A stretch of 64,000 nucleotides of DNA, from assembly GCF_014836985.1 (NCBI RefSeq), contig NZ_JACSPU010000002.1:372001-436000 (forward strand), read 5' to 3'. A model generated the notes under the pieces. The model was not told the origin of the DNA and did no database searches. It saw only the letters and a program-made list of their open reading frames with translations. The position numbers and the translations under genes were made by a program. This stretch comes from Planococcus wigleyi (GTDB lineage: Bacteria; Bacillota; Bacilli; Bacillales_A; Planococcaceae). Of this stretch, positions 17,310 through 25,720 are shown piece after piece (position 1 is the first letter of the stretch; each line of letters begins with the position of its first letter).

Positions 17310-17325
17310 TGAAAACGCTTTATCA
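17309..17325 (+). promoter_or_regulatory. cre-like site (CcpA) before CoA-transferase 2
   Basis: ATGAAAACGCTTTATCA matches the catabolite-response consensus WTGNAANCGNWNNCW with one mismatch. It overlaps the end of the TetR-type repeat. Confidence 0.45.
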
Positions 17326-17369
17326 ATTAAATATTATTAAAAACTAAAAATTGAAAGAGAGTGATTAGA

Positions 17370-18884
17370 ATGGAAAAGAAACTTTCACGCATTAAAGCGG
17401 AACAATTACAGGATCGAGTAGTTACAGCAGATGAGGCAGCTTCATGGATCCAGGATGGCATGACTCTTGGACTTAGTGGATTCACGCGCGCAGGAGACGT
17501 TAAAGCGATTCCTCAGGCATTGGTTAAGCGTTCAGAAACTGAAAGTTTTAAAGTAAATGTCTTTACAGGTGCTTCTTTAGGTTCAGACACTGACCATATC
17601 TTTGCAGAAGCAGGAATTGTCAACAAGCGTTTGCCATTCCAGGCAGAGCCTGCAATGCGCAAAAAAATAAACGAAGGCGAAATGCTATTCGTGGATCACC
17701 ATCTTTCCCATACAGCGGAATGGATCCGTACGGGCGTTACAGAGGCAATCGATTTTGCAATCATCGAAGCATTGTCCATTACAGCAGACGGCATGATCAT
17801 CCCGACGACTTCTGTAGGAAACAACGCAATCTTTGCAAAGCATGCTAAAAACATCATCGTTGAAATCAACATGGCACAGCCTGAACGATTTGAAGGCCTT
17901 CATGACATTTACGATACTGGCAAACAAGGCGAACGCTCACCGATTCCATTGACAGAGGCGGATCAGCGCATCGGCACTATCGGAATTCCGATTGATTTGG
18001 AAAAAGTGAGAGGCATTGTCTTCACTGACCAGTTGGATTCACCATCAAACATCGTGCCTCCGGACGAAGAAACGAAAATCATGGCCGATCATTTGCTTGA
18101 ATTCCTGCGCTCAGAAATCCGTGCAGGCCGTTTAACAGAGAAATTAGCTCCTCTGCAATCCGGAGTTGGATCTGTAGCGAATGCTGTCTTGCACGGTATG
18201 ATCGATTCTGAATTTGAAGACTTGGAAGTATACTCGGAAGTCCTTCAGGACGCTGTCTTTGATTTGATCGATGCAGGGAAAGTCAGATTTGCCTCTTGCT
18301 GTTCCATGACTTTGTCGGAACCGAAAATGAACCAGGTTTTTGCTGATTTTGAAAATTACCGTGACAAAATTGTGATGCGTCCTCAAGAGATCTCAAACCA
18401 CCCTGAATTGATTCGCCGACTCGGCTTGATTTCAATCAACACGGCTTTGGAGTTTGATATGTACGGAAACGTCAACTCGACACATGTATCCGGTACGAAA
18501 ATGATGAACGGCATCGGCGGTTCAGGTGATTTCGCACGGAATGCACGTCTGGCGATTTTTGTAACCAAATCAGTTGCTAAAGGCGGAAATATCTCAAGCG
18601 TAGTACCGTTTGTTTCTCACGTAGACCACACAGAACATGACGTAGATGTAGTCGTAACAGAGCAGGGCTATGCAGATCTTCGCGGCTTGGCACCACGTGA
18701 ACGTGTGGAAGTCATCCTGGCAAATTGTGTACATCCATCATACCGCGCTCAACTTCGCGAGTACTATGACGAAGCATTAACACGTGGCGGACAAACACCG
18801 CATGTGTTGGAAAAAGCTTTCTCATGGCACGCTGACTTGGCGAAAAACGGCACAATGCTCCAGAAAAAAGAGCAATTGGTGTAA
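17370..18884 (+). CDS. acetyl-CoA hydrolase/CoA-transferase family protein, paralogue 2
   Basis: This 504-aa paralogue is strongly similar to the protein at 14752 along its whole length. It has the same GMTLGLSGFTRAGD, the same LEVYSEVLQDAVFDLIDAGKV catalytic block and the same VSHVDHTEHDVDVVVTEQGY. The start is ATG 17370; an in-frame GTG at 17361 lies inside the ribosome site. Codon use is smoother (more GCA, GAA, CGT) than in copy 1, suggesting higher expression. Its promoter region carries a cre-like site and operator dyads instead of a SigB promoter, so the two copies probably serve different conditions. A bidirectional terminator follows. Confidence 0.88.
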   Translation: MEKKLSRIKAEQLQDRVVTADEAASWIQDGMTLGLSGFTRAGDVKAIPQALVKRSETESFKVNVFTGASLGSDTDHIFAEAGIVNKRLPFQAEPAMRKKINEGEMLFVDHHLSHTAEWIRTGVTEAIDFAIIEALSITADGMIIPTTSVGNNAIFAKHAKNIIVEINMAQPERFEGLHDIYDTGKQGERSPIPLTEADQRIGTIGIPIDLEKVRGIVFTDQLDSPSNIVPPDEETKIMADHLLEFLRSEIRAGRLTEKLAPLQSGVGSVANAVLHGMIDSEFEDLEVYSEVLQDAVFDLIDAGKVRFASCCSMTLSEPKMNQVFADFENYRDKIVMRPQEISNHPELIRRLGLISINTALEFDMYGNVNSTHVSGTKMMNGIGGSGDFARNARLAIFVTKSVAKGGNISSVVPFVSHVDHTEHDVDVVVTEQGYADLRGLAPRERVEVILANCVHPSYRAQLREYYDEALTRGGQTPHVLEKAFSWHADLAKNGTMLQKKEQLV

Positions 18885-18915
18885 GAAAAGCGAAAGCTGC
18901 CACATCAATCAAAAA

Positions 18916-18945
18916 ACCAGGACGCTTAAAAGCGCCTGGTTTTTA
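18916..18945. terminator. bidirectional terminator
   Basis: Stem AACCAGG-A-CGCTT / AAGCG-CCTGGTT with A-run before and T-run after, shared by CoA-transferase 2 and the convergent VOC gene. Confidence 0.88.
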
Positions 18946-19416
18946 TTATTGATTTCCATAAATTTCAGAAGTGCTGCGCGTGTATAATTCAATGATGTGG
19001 CCAAAAGGGTCTTCAGCGTAAACCAGGTAATGAGGTTTGCCTTTATTGACATTCCATATTTCGCTGCGTTGCTTGCCGCCATACTGGACAGCTTTTTCAA
19101 TGGTCCCAACCAGATCATCGACAACCAGGCAAATGTGAAAAAATCCGGCATGAGGGGAATAAGATTCGTTGTAGTATGTAGGATCCTGAAATTCAAACAG
19201 CTCAATGCCAACGCCACCAGAAGACATCAAGTGGACATTTCGCATCTTTTTCAATTCCTCCCCCTGCAAATCCAATGTCATAGCACTCGGGTTTTCATCT
19301 GCTGCATTAAAGTTGAAGGGACCTGCCAGTATATAAAAATCAAATACTTTCCTGTACCAGTCGATGGCCTGATCCAAATCTGGAACCGCCAGCCCTACAT
19401 GGGTAATCGCACTCAT
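18946..19416 (-). CDS. VOC superfamily (glyoxalase/dioxygenase-fold) protein
   Basis: This 156-aa protein begins MSAITHVGLAVPDLDQAIDWYRKVF, the first beta-alpha-beta-beta module with metal-ligand His. A second module follows with GFFHICLVVDDLVGTIEKA and DPFGHIIELYTRS, giving H and E ligands. It is probably a metal-dependent lyase, dioxygenase or isomerase acting on a small metabolite. The start is ATG 19416 (AAAGGAG 8 nt before), not the in-frame GTG 19425. It is alone and convergent with CoA-transferase 2. The substrate is unknown. Confidence 0.85.
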   Translation of the reverse strand: MSAITHVGLAVPDLDQAIDWYRKVFDFYILAGPFNFNAADENPSAMTLDLQGEELKKMRNVHLMSSGGVGIELFEFQDPTYYNESYSPHAGFFHICLVVDDLVGTIEKAVQYGGKQRSEIWNVNKGKPHYLVYAEDPFGHIIELYTRSTSEIYGNQ

Positions 19417-19509
19417 GAACCCCACTCCTTTCTATCTTTCTGTACCCAGAGAAAAGGGAAAGTAAGCAGTTATTTAAAACAGAGTTTTCTGTCTAAATAA
19501 AAATAGTTG

Positions 19510-19538
19510 TTGTCAAGCGTTATTTTTAGTATTATAAT
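19510..19538 (+). promoter_or_regulatory. SigA promoter of rlmN
   Basis: TTGTCA (19510-19515), 17 bp, TATAAT (19533-19538). Confidence 0.8.
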
Positions 19539-19572
19539 AAGCAATTGTGAAATTTGAAATGAGGGTTCTGAA

Positions 19573-20646
19573 ATGAAAAATTCCATCTATGGATTAACGA
19601 TAGAACAGTTAAAAGAATGGTTTTTAGAAAACGGCCAGAAAAAATACCGTGCTGAACAGGTATGGGACTGGTTGTATATTAAACGTGTCACCGAATTCGC
19701 AGAAATGAACAACCTTTCGAAGGATTGTATTCAATTGCTTGAAGATAATTTTACAATCCGTACATTGAAAGAGACAGTCAAACAGGAATCTGCGGATGGT
19801 ACAATCAAGTTTCTTTTCCAGATGCAGGACGGCAACTTGATTGAAACGGTATTGATGCGCTTCAAATACGGAAATTCCGTTTGCGTAACGACGCAGGTCG
19901 GCTGTAACATCGGCTGCAGTTTCTGTGCCAGCGGACTTTTGAAAAAGAGCCGCGACTTAAACGCGGGCGAAATCGTTGAGCAGATCATGCAGGTACAAGC
20001 GCATTTTGATGCACAACAAAAAGATGAGCGTGTCAGCCATATCGTAGTAATGGGTATCGGAGAACCTTTCGATAACTACACAAATTTGATGGGCTTCCTG
20101 AATATCGTCAACTCGCAAAAAGGCTTGGCTATCGGTGCTCGCCATATTACCGTATCGACAAGCGGTATCGTGCCAAAAATCTACGATTATGCAGACGAAG
20201 GTTTGCAGGTTAACCTGGCGATCTCTATCCATGCGCCAACCAACGAATTGCGCACGCGCATCATGAAGATCAACAAAGCGTACCCAATCGAGAAATTGAT
20301 GGCGGCAATCGATTACTACTTGGAGAAATCCAACCGCCGCATCACGTTCGAGTATATTTTATTGCGTGATGTCAATGACCATGTGGAAGAGGCGAATCAA
20401 CTGGCGAAATTGCTTGAAGACAAACGCCATCTGTCATACGTCAACTTGATTCCGTATAACTCAGTTGATGAGCATGACCAATATCAGCAGAGCACACCGG
20501 AAGCCATTTCTGCTTTCTATGATGCATTGAAGAAAAAAGGCATCAATTGTGGCGTACGCCATGAGCAAGGCGCCGACATCGATGCAGCTTGTGGCCAATT
20601 GCGAAGCAAGCAAATCAAAAAAGAGAAAAAAGAAGTAACTGTATAA
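19573..20646 (+). CDS. rlmN: 23S rRNA/tRNA adenine-C2 methyltransferase RlmN (Listeria/Streptococcus type)
   Basis: This 357-aa radical-SAM enzyme methylates A2503 of 23S r[14 protein letters not shown] (CxxxCxxC, about residues 116-126) binds the 4Fe-4S cluster, [11 protein letters not shown] is the GEP motif, and the C-terminal [12 protein letters not shown] holds the catalytic Cys. The sequence [22 protein letters not shown] is the form I remember from Listeria and streptococci, not B. subtilis YloN (CASTLGGLKR). Therefore a second, YloN-type copy may exist elsewhere in the genome. Cfr is unlikely because the RlmN-specific pattern continues throughout. A terminator follows. Confidence 0.93.
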   Translation: MKNSIYGLTIEQLKEWFLENGQKKYRAEQVWDWLYIKRVTEFAEMNNLSKDCIQLLEDNFTIRTLKETVKQESADGTIKFLFQMQDGNLIETVLMRFKYGNSVCVTTQVGCNIGCSFCASGLLKKSRDLNAGEIVEQIMQVQAHFDAQQKDERVSHIVVMGIGEPFDNYTNLMGFLNIVNSQKGLAIGARHITVSTSGIVPKIYDYADEGLQVNLAISIHAPTNELRTRIMKINKAYPIEKLMAAIDYYLEKSNRRITFEYILLRDVNDHVEEANQLAKLLEDKRHLSYVNLIPYNSVDEHDQYQQSTPEAISAFYDALKKKGINCGVRHEQGADIDAACGQLRSKQIKKEKKEVTV

Positions 20647-20656
20647 TGCAATATAG

Positions 20657-20692
20657 AAAAGCGTTCCTGATGGATTTCAGGAACGCTTTTCT
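20657..20692 (+). terminator. Rho-independent terminator of rlmN
   Basis: Perfect 14-bp stem AAAAGCGTTCCTGA / TCAGGAACGCTTTT. Confidence 0.92.
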
Positions 20693-20768
20693 TATTGGTA
20701 TGGAGGTGAAAATAGACTGAATGAAAGAGAATATATTAAAATAGTCCCTTTGCGTATCTTTATTTCTA

Positions 20769-20797
20769 TTGGTAATTTAAAGATATTTAACTATAAT
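20769..20797 (+). promoter_or_regulatory. SigA promoter of msmX
   Basis: TTGGTA (20769-20774), 17 bp, TATAAT (20792-20797). Confidence 0.75.
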
Positions 20798-20830
20798 CGA
20801 AGGAAAAGCGGTTAAAAAGGAGAATGCAAA

Positions 20831-21955
20831 GTGGCAGAGATCAAAATCGAAAAGCTCGGGAAAAGATACGATAATGGTGCTCTTGCTGTATCAGATTTTA
20901 ACCTGAATATCCAGGATGAAGAGTTTATCGTCTTTGTCGGCCCGTCAGGATGCGGGAAATCCACGACTCTCCGGATGATTGCAGGCCTGGAAGAAATAAC
21001 AGAAGGTGAGTTTTTTATAGACGGCAAACTCATGAATGAAGTCCAGCCGAAAGAACGTGACATTGCGATGGTTTTCCAGAATTATGCCCTTTATCCGCAT
21101 ATGACCGTGTATGAAAATATAGCTTTTGGATTGCAGCTGCGAAAGTTCAAGAAAGCGGAAATCAAGCGGCGTGTCAATGAAGCCGCCGCTATTCTGGGAT
21201 TGGAAGATTATTTAGACAGAAAACCGAAAGCATTGTCAGGCGGACAGCGGCAGCGTGTAGCTCTTGGGCGTGCGATTGTCCGTGACGCCAAGGTCTTCCT
21301 GATGGATGAACCTTTATCCAACTTAGATGCCAAACTGCGCGTTCAGATGCGTGCCGAAATCGTTAAGTTGCACAGACGGTTGAAAACCACAACTATATAT
21401 GTAACCCATGACCAGACAGAGGCCATGACGATGGCTTCTCGAATCGTGATTATGAAGGATGGGCTGATTCAGCAGGTCGGCTCTCCAAAAGAAGTCTACA
21501 ATTTTCCTGAAAACCGGTTTGTGGGCAGTTTTATCGGTTCTCCTGCCATGAATTTTTTTGAAGGAAGAATTGATAAGGGACGTTACGTGATGGGGGACAA
21601 AATGCTGGACATCCCACCACAGATGATGGAAATGCTGAAAAATGAAGGCTATGAAGGAAAATCAGTTACGCTGGGAATCCGGCCGGAACATATTCATGTG
21701 AACAATGAAGATCTGTCGAATATTCCAACCAGTGAGTTTGAAGCAGTCATCACGGTTTCTGAACTGACAGGAGCAGAAACGATTCTTCATGCGGTTTATG
21801 CCGAACAGGAATTCATTGCTCGCGTAGAAGCTACCACGACTATCGAGCCGGGCCATACGGCAACGCTTGCATTCGATATGGCTCACGTCCACTTCTTTGA
21901 TGATGAAACGGGAAATCGGATAAAAGCTGTAGAATTTTCTGAATCTATGCTATAG
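20831..21955 (+). CDS. msmX: sugar ABC transporter ATPase (MsmX/UgpC family)
   Basis: This 374-aa protein has Walker A GPSGCGKST (about residues 38-46), Q-loop FQNYALYPHMT, signature LSGGQRQRVALGRA and Walker B VFLMDEP. A C-terminal TOBE/MalK-type domain includes GIRPEHIHV. Proteins of this type energise carbohydrate ABC importers; in B. subtilis a single orphan MsmX serves several of them. No permease or binding-protein genes flank it here, fitting that shared-ATPase role. GTG 20831 follows AAAGGAGAA. The thi operon promoter overlaps its stop codon. Confidence 0.88.
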   Translation: MAEIKIEKLGKRYDNGALAVSDFNLNIQDEEFIVFVGPSGCGKSTTLRMIAGLEEITEGEFFIDGKLMNEVQPKERDIAMVFQNYALYPHMTVYENIAFGLQLRKFKKAEIKRRVNEAAAILGLEDYLDRKPKALSGGQRQRVALGRAIVRDAKVFLMDEPLSNLDAKLRVQMRAEIVKLHRRLKTTTIYVTHDQTEAMTMASRIVIMKDGLIQQVGSPKEVYNFPENRFVGSFIGSPAMNFFEGRIDKGRYVMGDKMLDIPPQMMEMLKNEGYEGKSVTLGIRPEHIHVNNEDLSNIPTSEFEAVITVSELTGAETILHAVYAEQEFIARVEATTTIEPGHTATLAFDMAHVHFFDDETGNRIKAVEFSESML

Positions 21956-21956
21956 T
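21948..21956 (+). promoter_or_regulatory. extended -10 promoter of the thi operon, overlapping the msmX stop
   Basis: TGC-TATAGT is an extended -10 element with only a weak -35 upstream. It places the transcript start about 20 nt before the TPP aptamer. Confidence 0.5.
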
Positions 21957-21980
21957 GATTTCGAAAACACAAATAAAAAC

Positions 21981-22068
21981 ACCACTAGGGGAGCCGGATA
22001 TCGGCTGAGACAGGCAAAAGCCTGGACCCTTCGAACCTGATCTGGATCATACCAGCGGAGGGAAGTGG
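21981..22068 (+). ncRNA. TPP riboswitch (THI element)
   Basis: The conserved parts are all present: ACTAGGGGAGCC, GGCTGAGA, a variable CAGGC/GCCTG stem, ACCCTT, GAACCTGATCTGGATCATACC (residues 22034-22053) and GCGGAGGGAAGTGG closing P1 with CCACT at 21982. It controls tenA-thiM-thiD-thiE-thiW in response to thiamine pyrophosphate. The 3' P1 strand (22060-22070) can pair with the 5' arm of the terminator at 22100, giving a readable antiterminator. Confidence 0.97.
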
Positions 22069-22099
22069 CGACCGTCTGCTATTTTCTTTTACAATCGCA

Positions 22100-22135
22100 A
22101 ACGCCGCTTCCCTTTGCCGGGAAGCGGCGTTTTTA
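22100..22135 (+). terminator. riboswitch-controlled intrinsic terminator
   Basis: Stem AACGCCGCTTCCC / GGGAAGCGGCGTT with a T-run. The 5' arm is complementary (one G-U) to GGGAAGTGGCG at 22060-22070 in the aptamer, so TPP binding frees the terminator to form. Confidence 0.92.
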
Positions 22136-22199
22136 TTTTGTGAAAAAAGTTGCAGTGCTTAGCCGCTTGCAACTGGATATAGAAAAAGGAGATGGAGAA

Positions 22200-22883
22200 A
22201 TGACATTTTGCAAAGAAGTAAGAAAAGAATGCGACAGCCTGTGGCAGGCAAGTTTCGATCATCCGTTTGTGAAAGGCATAGCAGATGGAACCTTGCCGAT
22301 CGACAGATTCCGTTTCTATGTTATGCAGGATGCCTATTATTTATCGCACTTTGCGAAAGTGCAGGCGCTTGGTGCATCAAAGGCCAAGGATCTGGAAACG
22401 ACACAACGTTTTGCATCCCATTCTGCACATACTTGCAGTGCTGAGCTGGCATTGCATGAATCGTTCATGGAAATTTTGGAAGTCACTAAAGAAGAGTGGG
22501 CTGCTTTTGAACCGTCTCCAACTGCATATGCCTATGTTTCGCATATGTATCGTTCGTCAGAAGGCGATCTGGCCGATGTGTTGGCCTCTATTTTGCCTTG
22601 CTACTGGCTTTACTTTGAAATCGGTGAACGTTTGAAACATGCCAAACCGGACCACCCTATTTATAATCGGTGGATTGAAACATACGGTTCCGATGAGTTT
22701 GCTTCACTTGTCAACGAACAGATTTCGCGCATGGACAAGCTGGCGGAAGGACTGCCGGAAATACGGAGGCAGGAACTGAAAAATCATTTCCGGAAAAGCA
22801 GCTACTATGAATGGAATTTCTGGGAACAGGCATGGAAAAAAGAATCCTGGGCATTAGAGTCTATTAAAGAAGTAGGTGTGTAA
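22200..22883 (+). CDS. tenA: thiaminase II / aminopyrimidine aminohydrolase TenA
   Basis: This 227-aa protein hydrolyses formylaminopyrimidine or aminopyrimidine breakdown products of thiamine to HMP for salvage. Visible catalytic residues fit B. subtilis TenA: Asp44 in VMQDAYY, the nucleophile Cys134 in ASILPCYWLYFE, and glutamates in YYEWNFWEQAW (about 204 and 209). ATG 22200 follows AAGGAG; the frame stays open upstream to about 22065, but that part overlaps the riboswitch terminator and is not translated. It is the first gene of the thiamine salvage operon. Confidence 0.95.
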   Translation: MTFCKEVRKECDSLWQASFDHPFVKGIADGTLPIDRFRFYVMQDAYYLSHFAKVQALGASKAKDLETTQRFASHSAHTCSAELALHESFMEILEVTKEEWAAFEPSPTAYAYVSHMYRSSEGDLADVLASILPCYWLYFEIGERLKHAKPDHPIYNRWIETYGSDEFASLVNEQISRMDKLAEGLPEIRRQELKNHFRKSSYYEWNFWEQAWKKESWALESIKEVGV

Positions 22884-22884
22884 C

Positions 22885-23670
22885 ATGTTCAGCCAAATAA
22901 AACGTGAAAATCCGCTGATCCATTGCATCACCAATCATGTAGTTTCGAATTTTCAAGCCAATGGCCTATTGGCGATCGGTGCTTCTCCGATCATGGGAGA
23001 GGCGCCTGAAGAAGCAGCTGAACTTGCCCGTTTGGCGAAGGCCTTGTCATTGAATATCGGAACCTTGCATGCAGAATCGCTGAAAAGCATGCTGACAGCC
23101 GGAGAGGCGGCCAACCGGCTGGGTATTCCTGTCGTACTGGATCCTGTCGGGGCAGGAGCAAGCAATTTCCGGAAGAAGGCTGTAAAAGAAATTTTGGACC
23201 TGGTTGACGTTAGCGTCCTTCGGTGCAATGCAGGAGAGCTCGCAGCGGTAGCCGGGAAACAATGGCAGTCGAAAGGTGTGGATGCAGGAGAAGGGCTCCT
23301 GGACGTCCGGGAGCTTGCCGTCACCACTGCAAAAAGATTTAACTTTGTGGTAGCGGTCACTGGAAAAGCGGATATTGTCACTGATGGAAAACAAGTGATT
23401 GAAATTCCTTTTGGAGATCCGATCATGGCTTCGATTACCGGTGCGGGTTGTTTGCTTAGCAGCATTGTGGCTGCTGCGATGGCAGTCCGGCCAGAAGACC
23501 CTGTAAAGACCGTCAGCAACGCATTGCGTTTTTATGCAATCGCCGGTCAGCTGGCTGCGAAATCAACGAGTCTTCCGGGAGATTTTCAAGCGGCTTTCAT
23601 TAATCGTTTGGCCAGCCTGACGGATAGCGGTGTGGAAGAACAGATCTATTTACAGGAGGGATTACGATGA
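22885..23670 (+). CDS. thiM: hydroxyethylthiazole kinase
   Basis: This 261-aa ribokinase-fold enzyme phosphorylates 4-methyl-5-(2-hydroxyethyl)thiazole. Family motifs are NPLIHCITNHVVSNFQANGLLAIGASPIM at the N-terminus, VVLDPVGAGAS (about 85-95) and the anion-hole SITGAGCLLSS near residue 190, where Cys lies next to the catalytic position. ATG 22885 lies 1 nt after the tenA stop, and the gene overlaps thiD by 4 nt (ATGA), so translation is coupled. Confidence 0.95.
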   Translation: MFSQIKRENPLIHCITNHVVSNFQANGLLAIGASPIMGEAPEEAAELARLAKALSLNIGTLHAESLKSMLTAGEAANRLGIPVVLDPVGAGASNFRKKAVKEILDLVDVSVLRCNAGELAAVAGKQWQSKGVDAGEGLLDVRELAVTTAKRFNFVVAVTGKADIVTDGKQVIEIPFGDPIMASITGAGCLLSSIVAAAMAVRPEDPVKTVSNALRFYAIAGQLAAKSTSLPGDFQAAFINRLASLTDSGVEEQIYLQEGLR

Positions 23671-24512
23671 GCAGAATTCCGCAGACTTTAACAATTGCCG
23701 GATCGGATTCCGGAGGAGGTGCGGGCATCCAGGCAGATTTGAAAACGTTTCAGGAACTGGGAGTTTACGGCACGTCTGTCGTCACGGCCGTGACTGCCCA
23801 AAATACGACAGGAGTCACCGCCATTTATCCCATGTCTGCCCAAGCCGTGCAAACGCAATTAGAAGCTGTCGGCAGCGATTTTGAAATAACCGCCTTAAAA
23901 ACGGGCATGTTGTTCAATCCGGAAATCATCAAAGAAACTGCCGCCGCGATCCAGCGATTCAACTGGAGAAATGTGGTTGTGGACCCGGTGATGATCGCCA
24001 AAGGAGGAGCCAATTTACTGCAGCAGGAAGCAGTGGAAGCATTGAAACACCATTTGCTGCCTGTGGCTTTACTGGTCACGCCAAACATCCCGGAAGCAGA
24101 AGTGCTGACAGGCATCCCCATTACAGATGTCTCGAGCCGCCGCCTGGTTGCTGAAAAGATTCTGGCAATGGGAGCCAAGTCAGTTGTCATTAAAGGCGGA
24201 CACGGAACAGATCCACAGTATGCTGAAGATTACTTGCTGCAGGCAAATGGGGAATCGCTGCTGTACCGCTCAGCGCGGATTGAGACTGGACAGACACATG
24301 GCACCGGCTGTACATTTGCGGCGGCAGTGACTGCGCAGCTGGCTAGAGGGCAAGAATTGCAGGATGCAATCCATACAGCCAAGCAATTTATTCACGCTGC
24401 ACTCAGCGAGCCCTTGAATATCGGCTCAGGCCATGGGCCGACTAACCATGCTGCGTATAAAACGGTGTTAGCCGAAAGCAAGGAGGCTGCGAACATTGAA
24501 ATTTTCCGATAA
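23667..24512 (+). CDS. thiD: bifunctional HMP kinase / HMP-phosphate kinase
   Basis: This 281-aa ribokinase-family enzyme makes HMP-PP, the pyrimidine half of thiamine. It starts with TLTIAGSDSGGGAGIQADLKTFQELGVYG, followed by VVVDPVMIAKGG at about residue 108 and TGQTHGTGCTFAAAV with the GTGC anion hole near 210-220. ATG 23667 overlaps the thiM stop. The last codons overlap the thiE start by 17 nt. Confidence 0.95.
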   Translation: MSRIPQTLTIAGSDSGGGAGIQADLKTFQELGVYGTSVVTAVTAQNTTGVTAIYPMSAQAVQTQLEAVGSDFEITALKTGMLFNPEIIKETAAAIQRFNWRNVVVDPVMIAKGGANLLQQEAVEALKHHLLPVALLVTPNIPEAEVLTGIPITDVSSRRLVAEKILAMGAKSVVIKGGHGTDPQYAEDYLLQANGESLLYRSARIETGQTHGTGCTFAAAVTAQLARGQELQDAIHTAKQFIHAALSEPLNIGSGHGPTNHAAYKTVLAESKEAANIEIFR

Positions 24513-25149
24513 GCCCTCCATTTATTTTATTATGGGATCCAGGAATTCAGGAGACCGCAATCCTTTTGAGGTATTGAAAGCGGCGTTGGAAGGTGGAATC
24601 ACACATTTTCAGCTGCGCGAAAAAGGTGAGGGTGCATTATCGGGCACTGAATTGCTGGCGTTTGCTTTGCATTGCCAACTATTATGCAACCATTACAAGG
24701 TCCCTTTCATTATTAATGATTCAGTCGAGCTGGCCTGCCAAATTGGAGCAGACGGTGTACACATCGGACAGGAAGATCTAAGTGCCTCCCAGGCACGCAA
24801 ACTAATCGGCAAGGAGAAAATCTTGGGTGTCTCAGTCCATTCTTCAGAAGAAGCGAGAAAAGCTGTAAAGGATAGTGCAGATTATGTCGGGATGGGGCCG
24901 GTCTTTGGGACGACTTCGAAAGCTGATGCAAAAAAGCCGGCAGGTGTTGAAGGAATTCTGACGGTCAAAAAGGAATTTCCTGAATTGCCGGTAGTGGGCA
25001 TCGGGGGCATTACTCCTGGAAATGCAAGTCTTGTATGGGCAGCAGGGGTTTCAGGAATTGCGGTCATCTCGGCGATAACTGAATCGAAGGACATTGCCGG
25101 TCAGGTTGCTGCCTTACAAGCTTCCAGCAAAGAAGGTGTTCGAAAATGA
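24496..25149 (+). CDS. thiE: thiamine-phosphate synthase
   Basis: This 217-aa TIM-barrel enzyme joins HMP-PP and thiazole phosphate. It shows HFQLREKG near residue 36-43, FIINDSVELACQIGADGVHIGQEDL (diphosphate/Mg binding, about 75-99), YVGMGPVFGTTSKADA and VVGIGGITPGNA. The start is TTG 24496, with AAGGAGG 9 nt upstream inside thiD. It overlaps thiW by 4 nt. Confidence 0.95.
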   Translation: MKFSDKPSIYFIMGSRNSGDRNPFEVLKAALEGGITHFQLREKGEGALSGTELLAFALHCQLLCNHYKVPFIINDSVELACQIGADGVHIGQEDLSASQARKLIGKEKILGVSVHSSEEARKAVKDSADYVGMGPVFGTTSKADAKKPAGVEGILTVKKEFPELPVVGIGGITPGNASLVWAAGVSGIAVISAITESKDIAGQVAALQASSKEGVRK

Positions 25150-25631
25150 AAACTAGAAAACTGGTTCTGATGGCGATGTTTGTCGCTATTGGAGTGGCTG
25201 GTTCCGCTTTTGTTTATTTTCCCGCTGGAATTGCCCGTGCATATCCCATTCAGCATGCCATCAATGTCATCGCTGCAGTTCTTTTTGGTCCGGGTCCAGC
25301 GATCCTGATCGCTTTTTTGACAGGTGTCGTCCGAATCTTGACCGGTACCGGATCGTTGCTGGCTTTTCCAGGCGGGATGATTGGAGCGTTGTTGGCGGGG
25401 ATGATGTATGCGAAGTTCGGGAAAATCTGGTTAGCAGGCTTAGGGGAAGTAGTGGGTACTGGAATCATCGCATCTTTGGTTGCGGTGCCCTATGCGCGGA
25501 TTTTGCTGGGTACTGAATTTGGCGCTTTGTTTTTTGTGCCGCCCTTTTTCATTTCCAGTTTGACCGGTGCCATTTTAGGAGGCATATTGGCAATGCGCCT
25601 TGCGAAAGCTGATCCTTTAAAAGCATGGTGA
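25146..25631 (+). CDS. thiW: ECF transporter S-component ThiW (thiazole uptake)
   Basis: This 161-aa integral membrane protein has about five hydrophobic segments and matches the ThiW family: ARAYPIQHAINVIAAVLFGPGPAILIAF and GSLLAFPGGMIGALLAGMMYAKFGK. It is the substrate-binding subunit for the thiazole moiety, using shared ECF ATPases encoded elsewhere. The set tenA, thiM, thiD, thiE, thiW describes pure salvage: pyrimidine from breakdown products and thiazole imported. No de novo thiazole genes are present here. Confidence 0.93.
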   Translation: MKTRKLVLMAMFVAIGVAGSAFVYFPAGIARAYPIQHAINVIAAVLFGPGPAILIAFLTGVVRILTGTGSLLAFPGGMIGALLAGMMYAKFGKIWLAGLGEVVGTGIIASLVAVPYARILLGTEFGALFFVPPFFISSLTGAILGGILAMRLAKADPLKAW

Positions 25632-25655
25632 AAATCTCGGAATTTTCTTGCAGGT

Positions 25656-25682
25656 GTTTATAAATTCTCAATTGAGGGGAAA
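25656..25682 (+). promoter_or_regulatory. SigB-like promoter of the YkuS-YtxH gene
   Basis: GTTTAT (25656-25661), 15 nt, GGGAAA (25677-25682), about 38 bp before the ATG. Confidence 0.65.
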
Positions 25683-25720
25683 CAGTGCAATATAGACTTT
25701 TAAAAGGGAGTGGACAGATT

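Larger units (their letters stand above)
16998..17369. other. 372-bp intergenic region with several dyads before CoA-transferase 2
   Basis: It holds a weak T-rich hairpin after the LytTR gene (about 17005-17040), a long dyad at 17224-17255, a palindrome AATCGCGATT (17280-17289), a TetR-type inverted repeat (17296-17309) and an overlapping cre-like site. No coding sequence is seen. Confidence 0.6.

Noticed and set aside
19573..20646. Cfr-type antibiotic-resistance methylase
   Set aside because: The sequence follows RlmN of Listeria and streptococci throughout, and the gene sits in a chromosomal context without mobile elements.
22065..22199. Upstream extension of tenA
   Set aside because: The frame is open but covers the riboswitch terminator; TenA begins at ATG 22200 with its own ribosome site.
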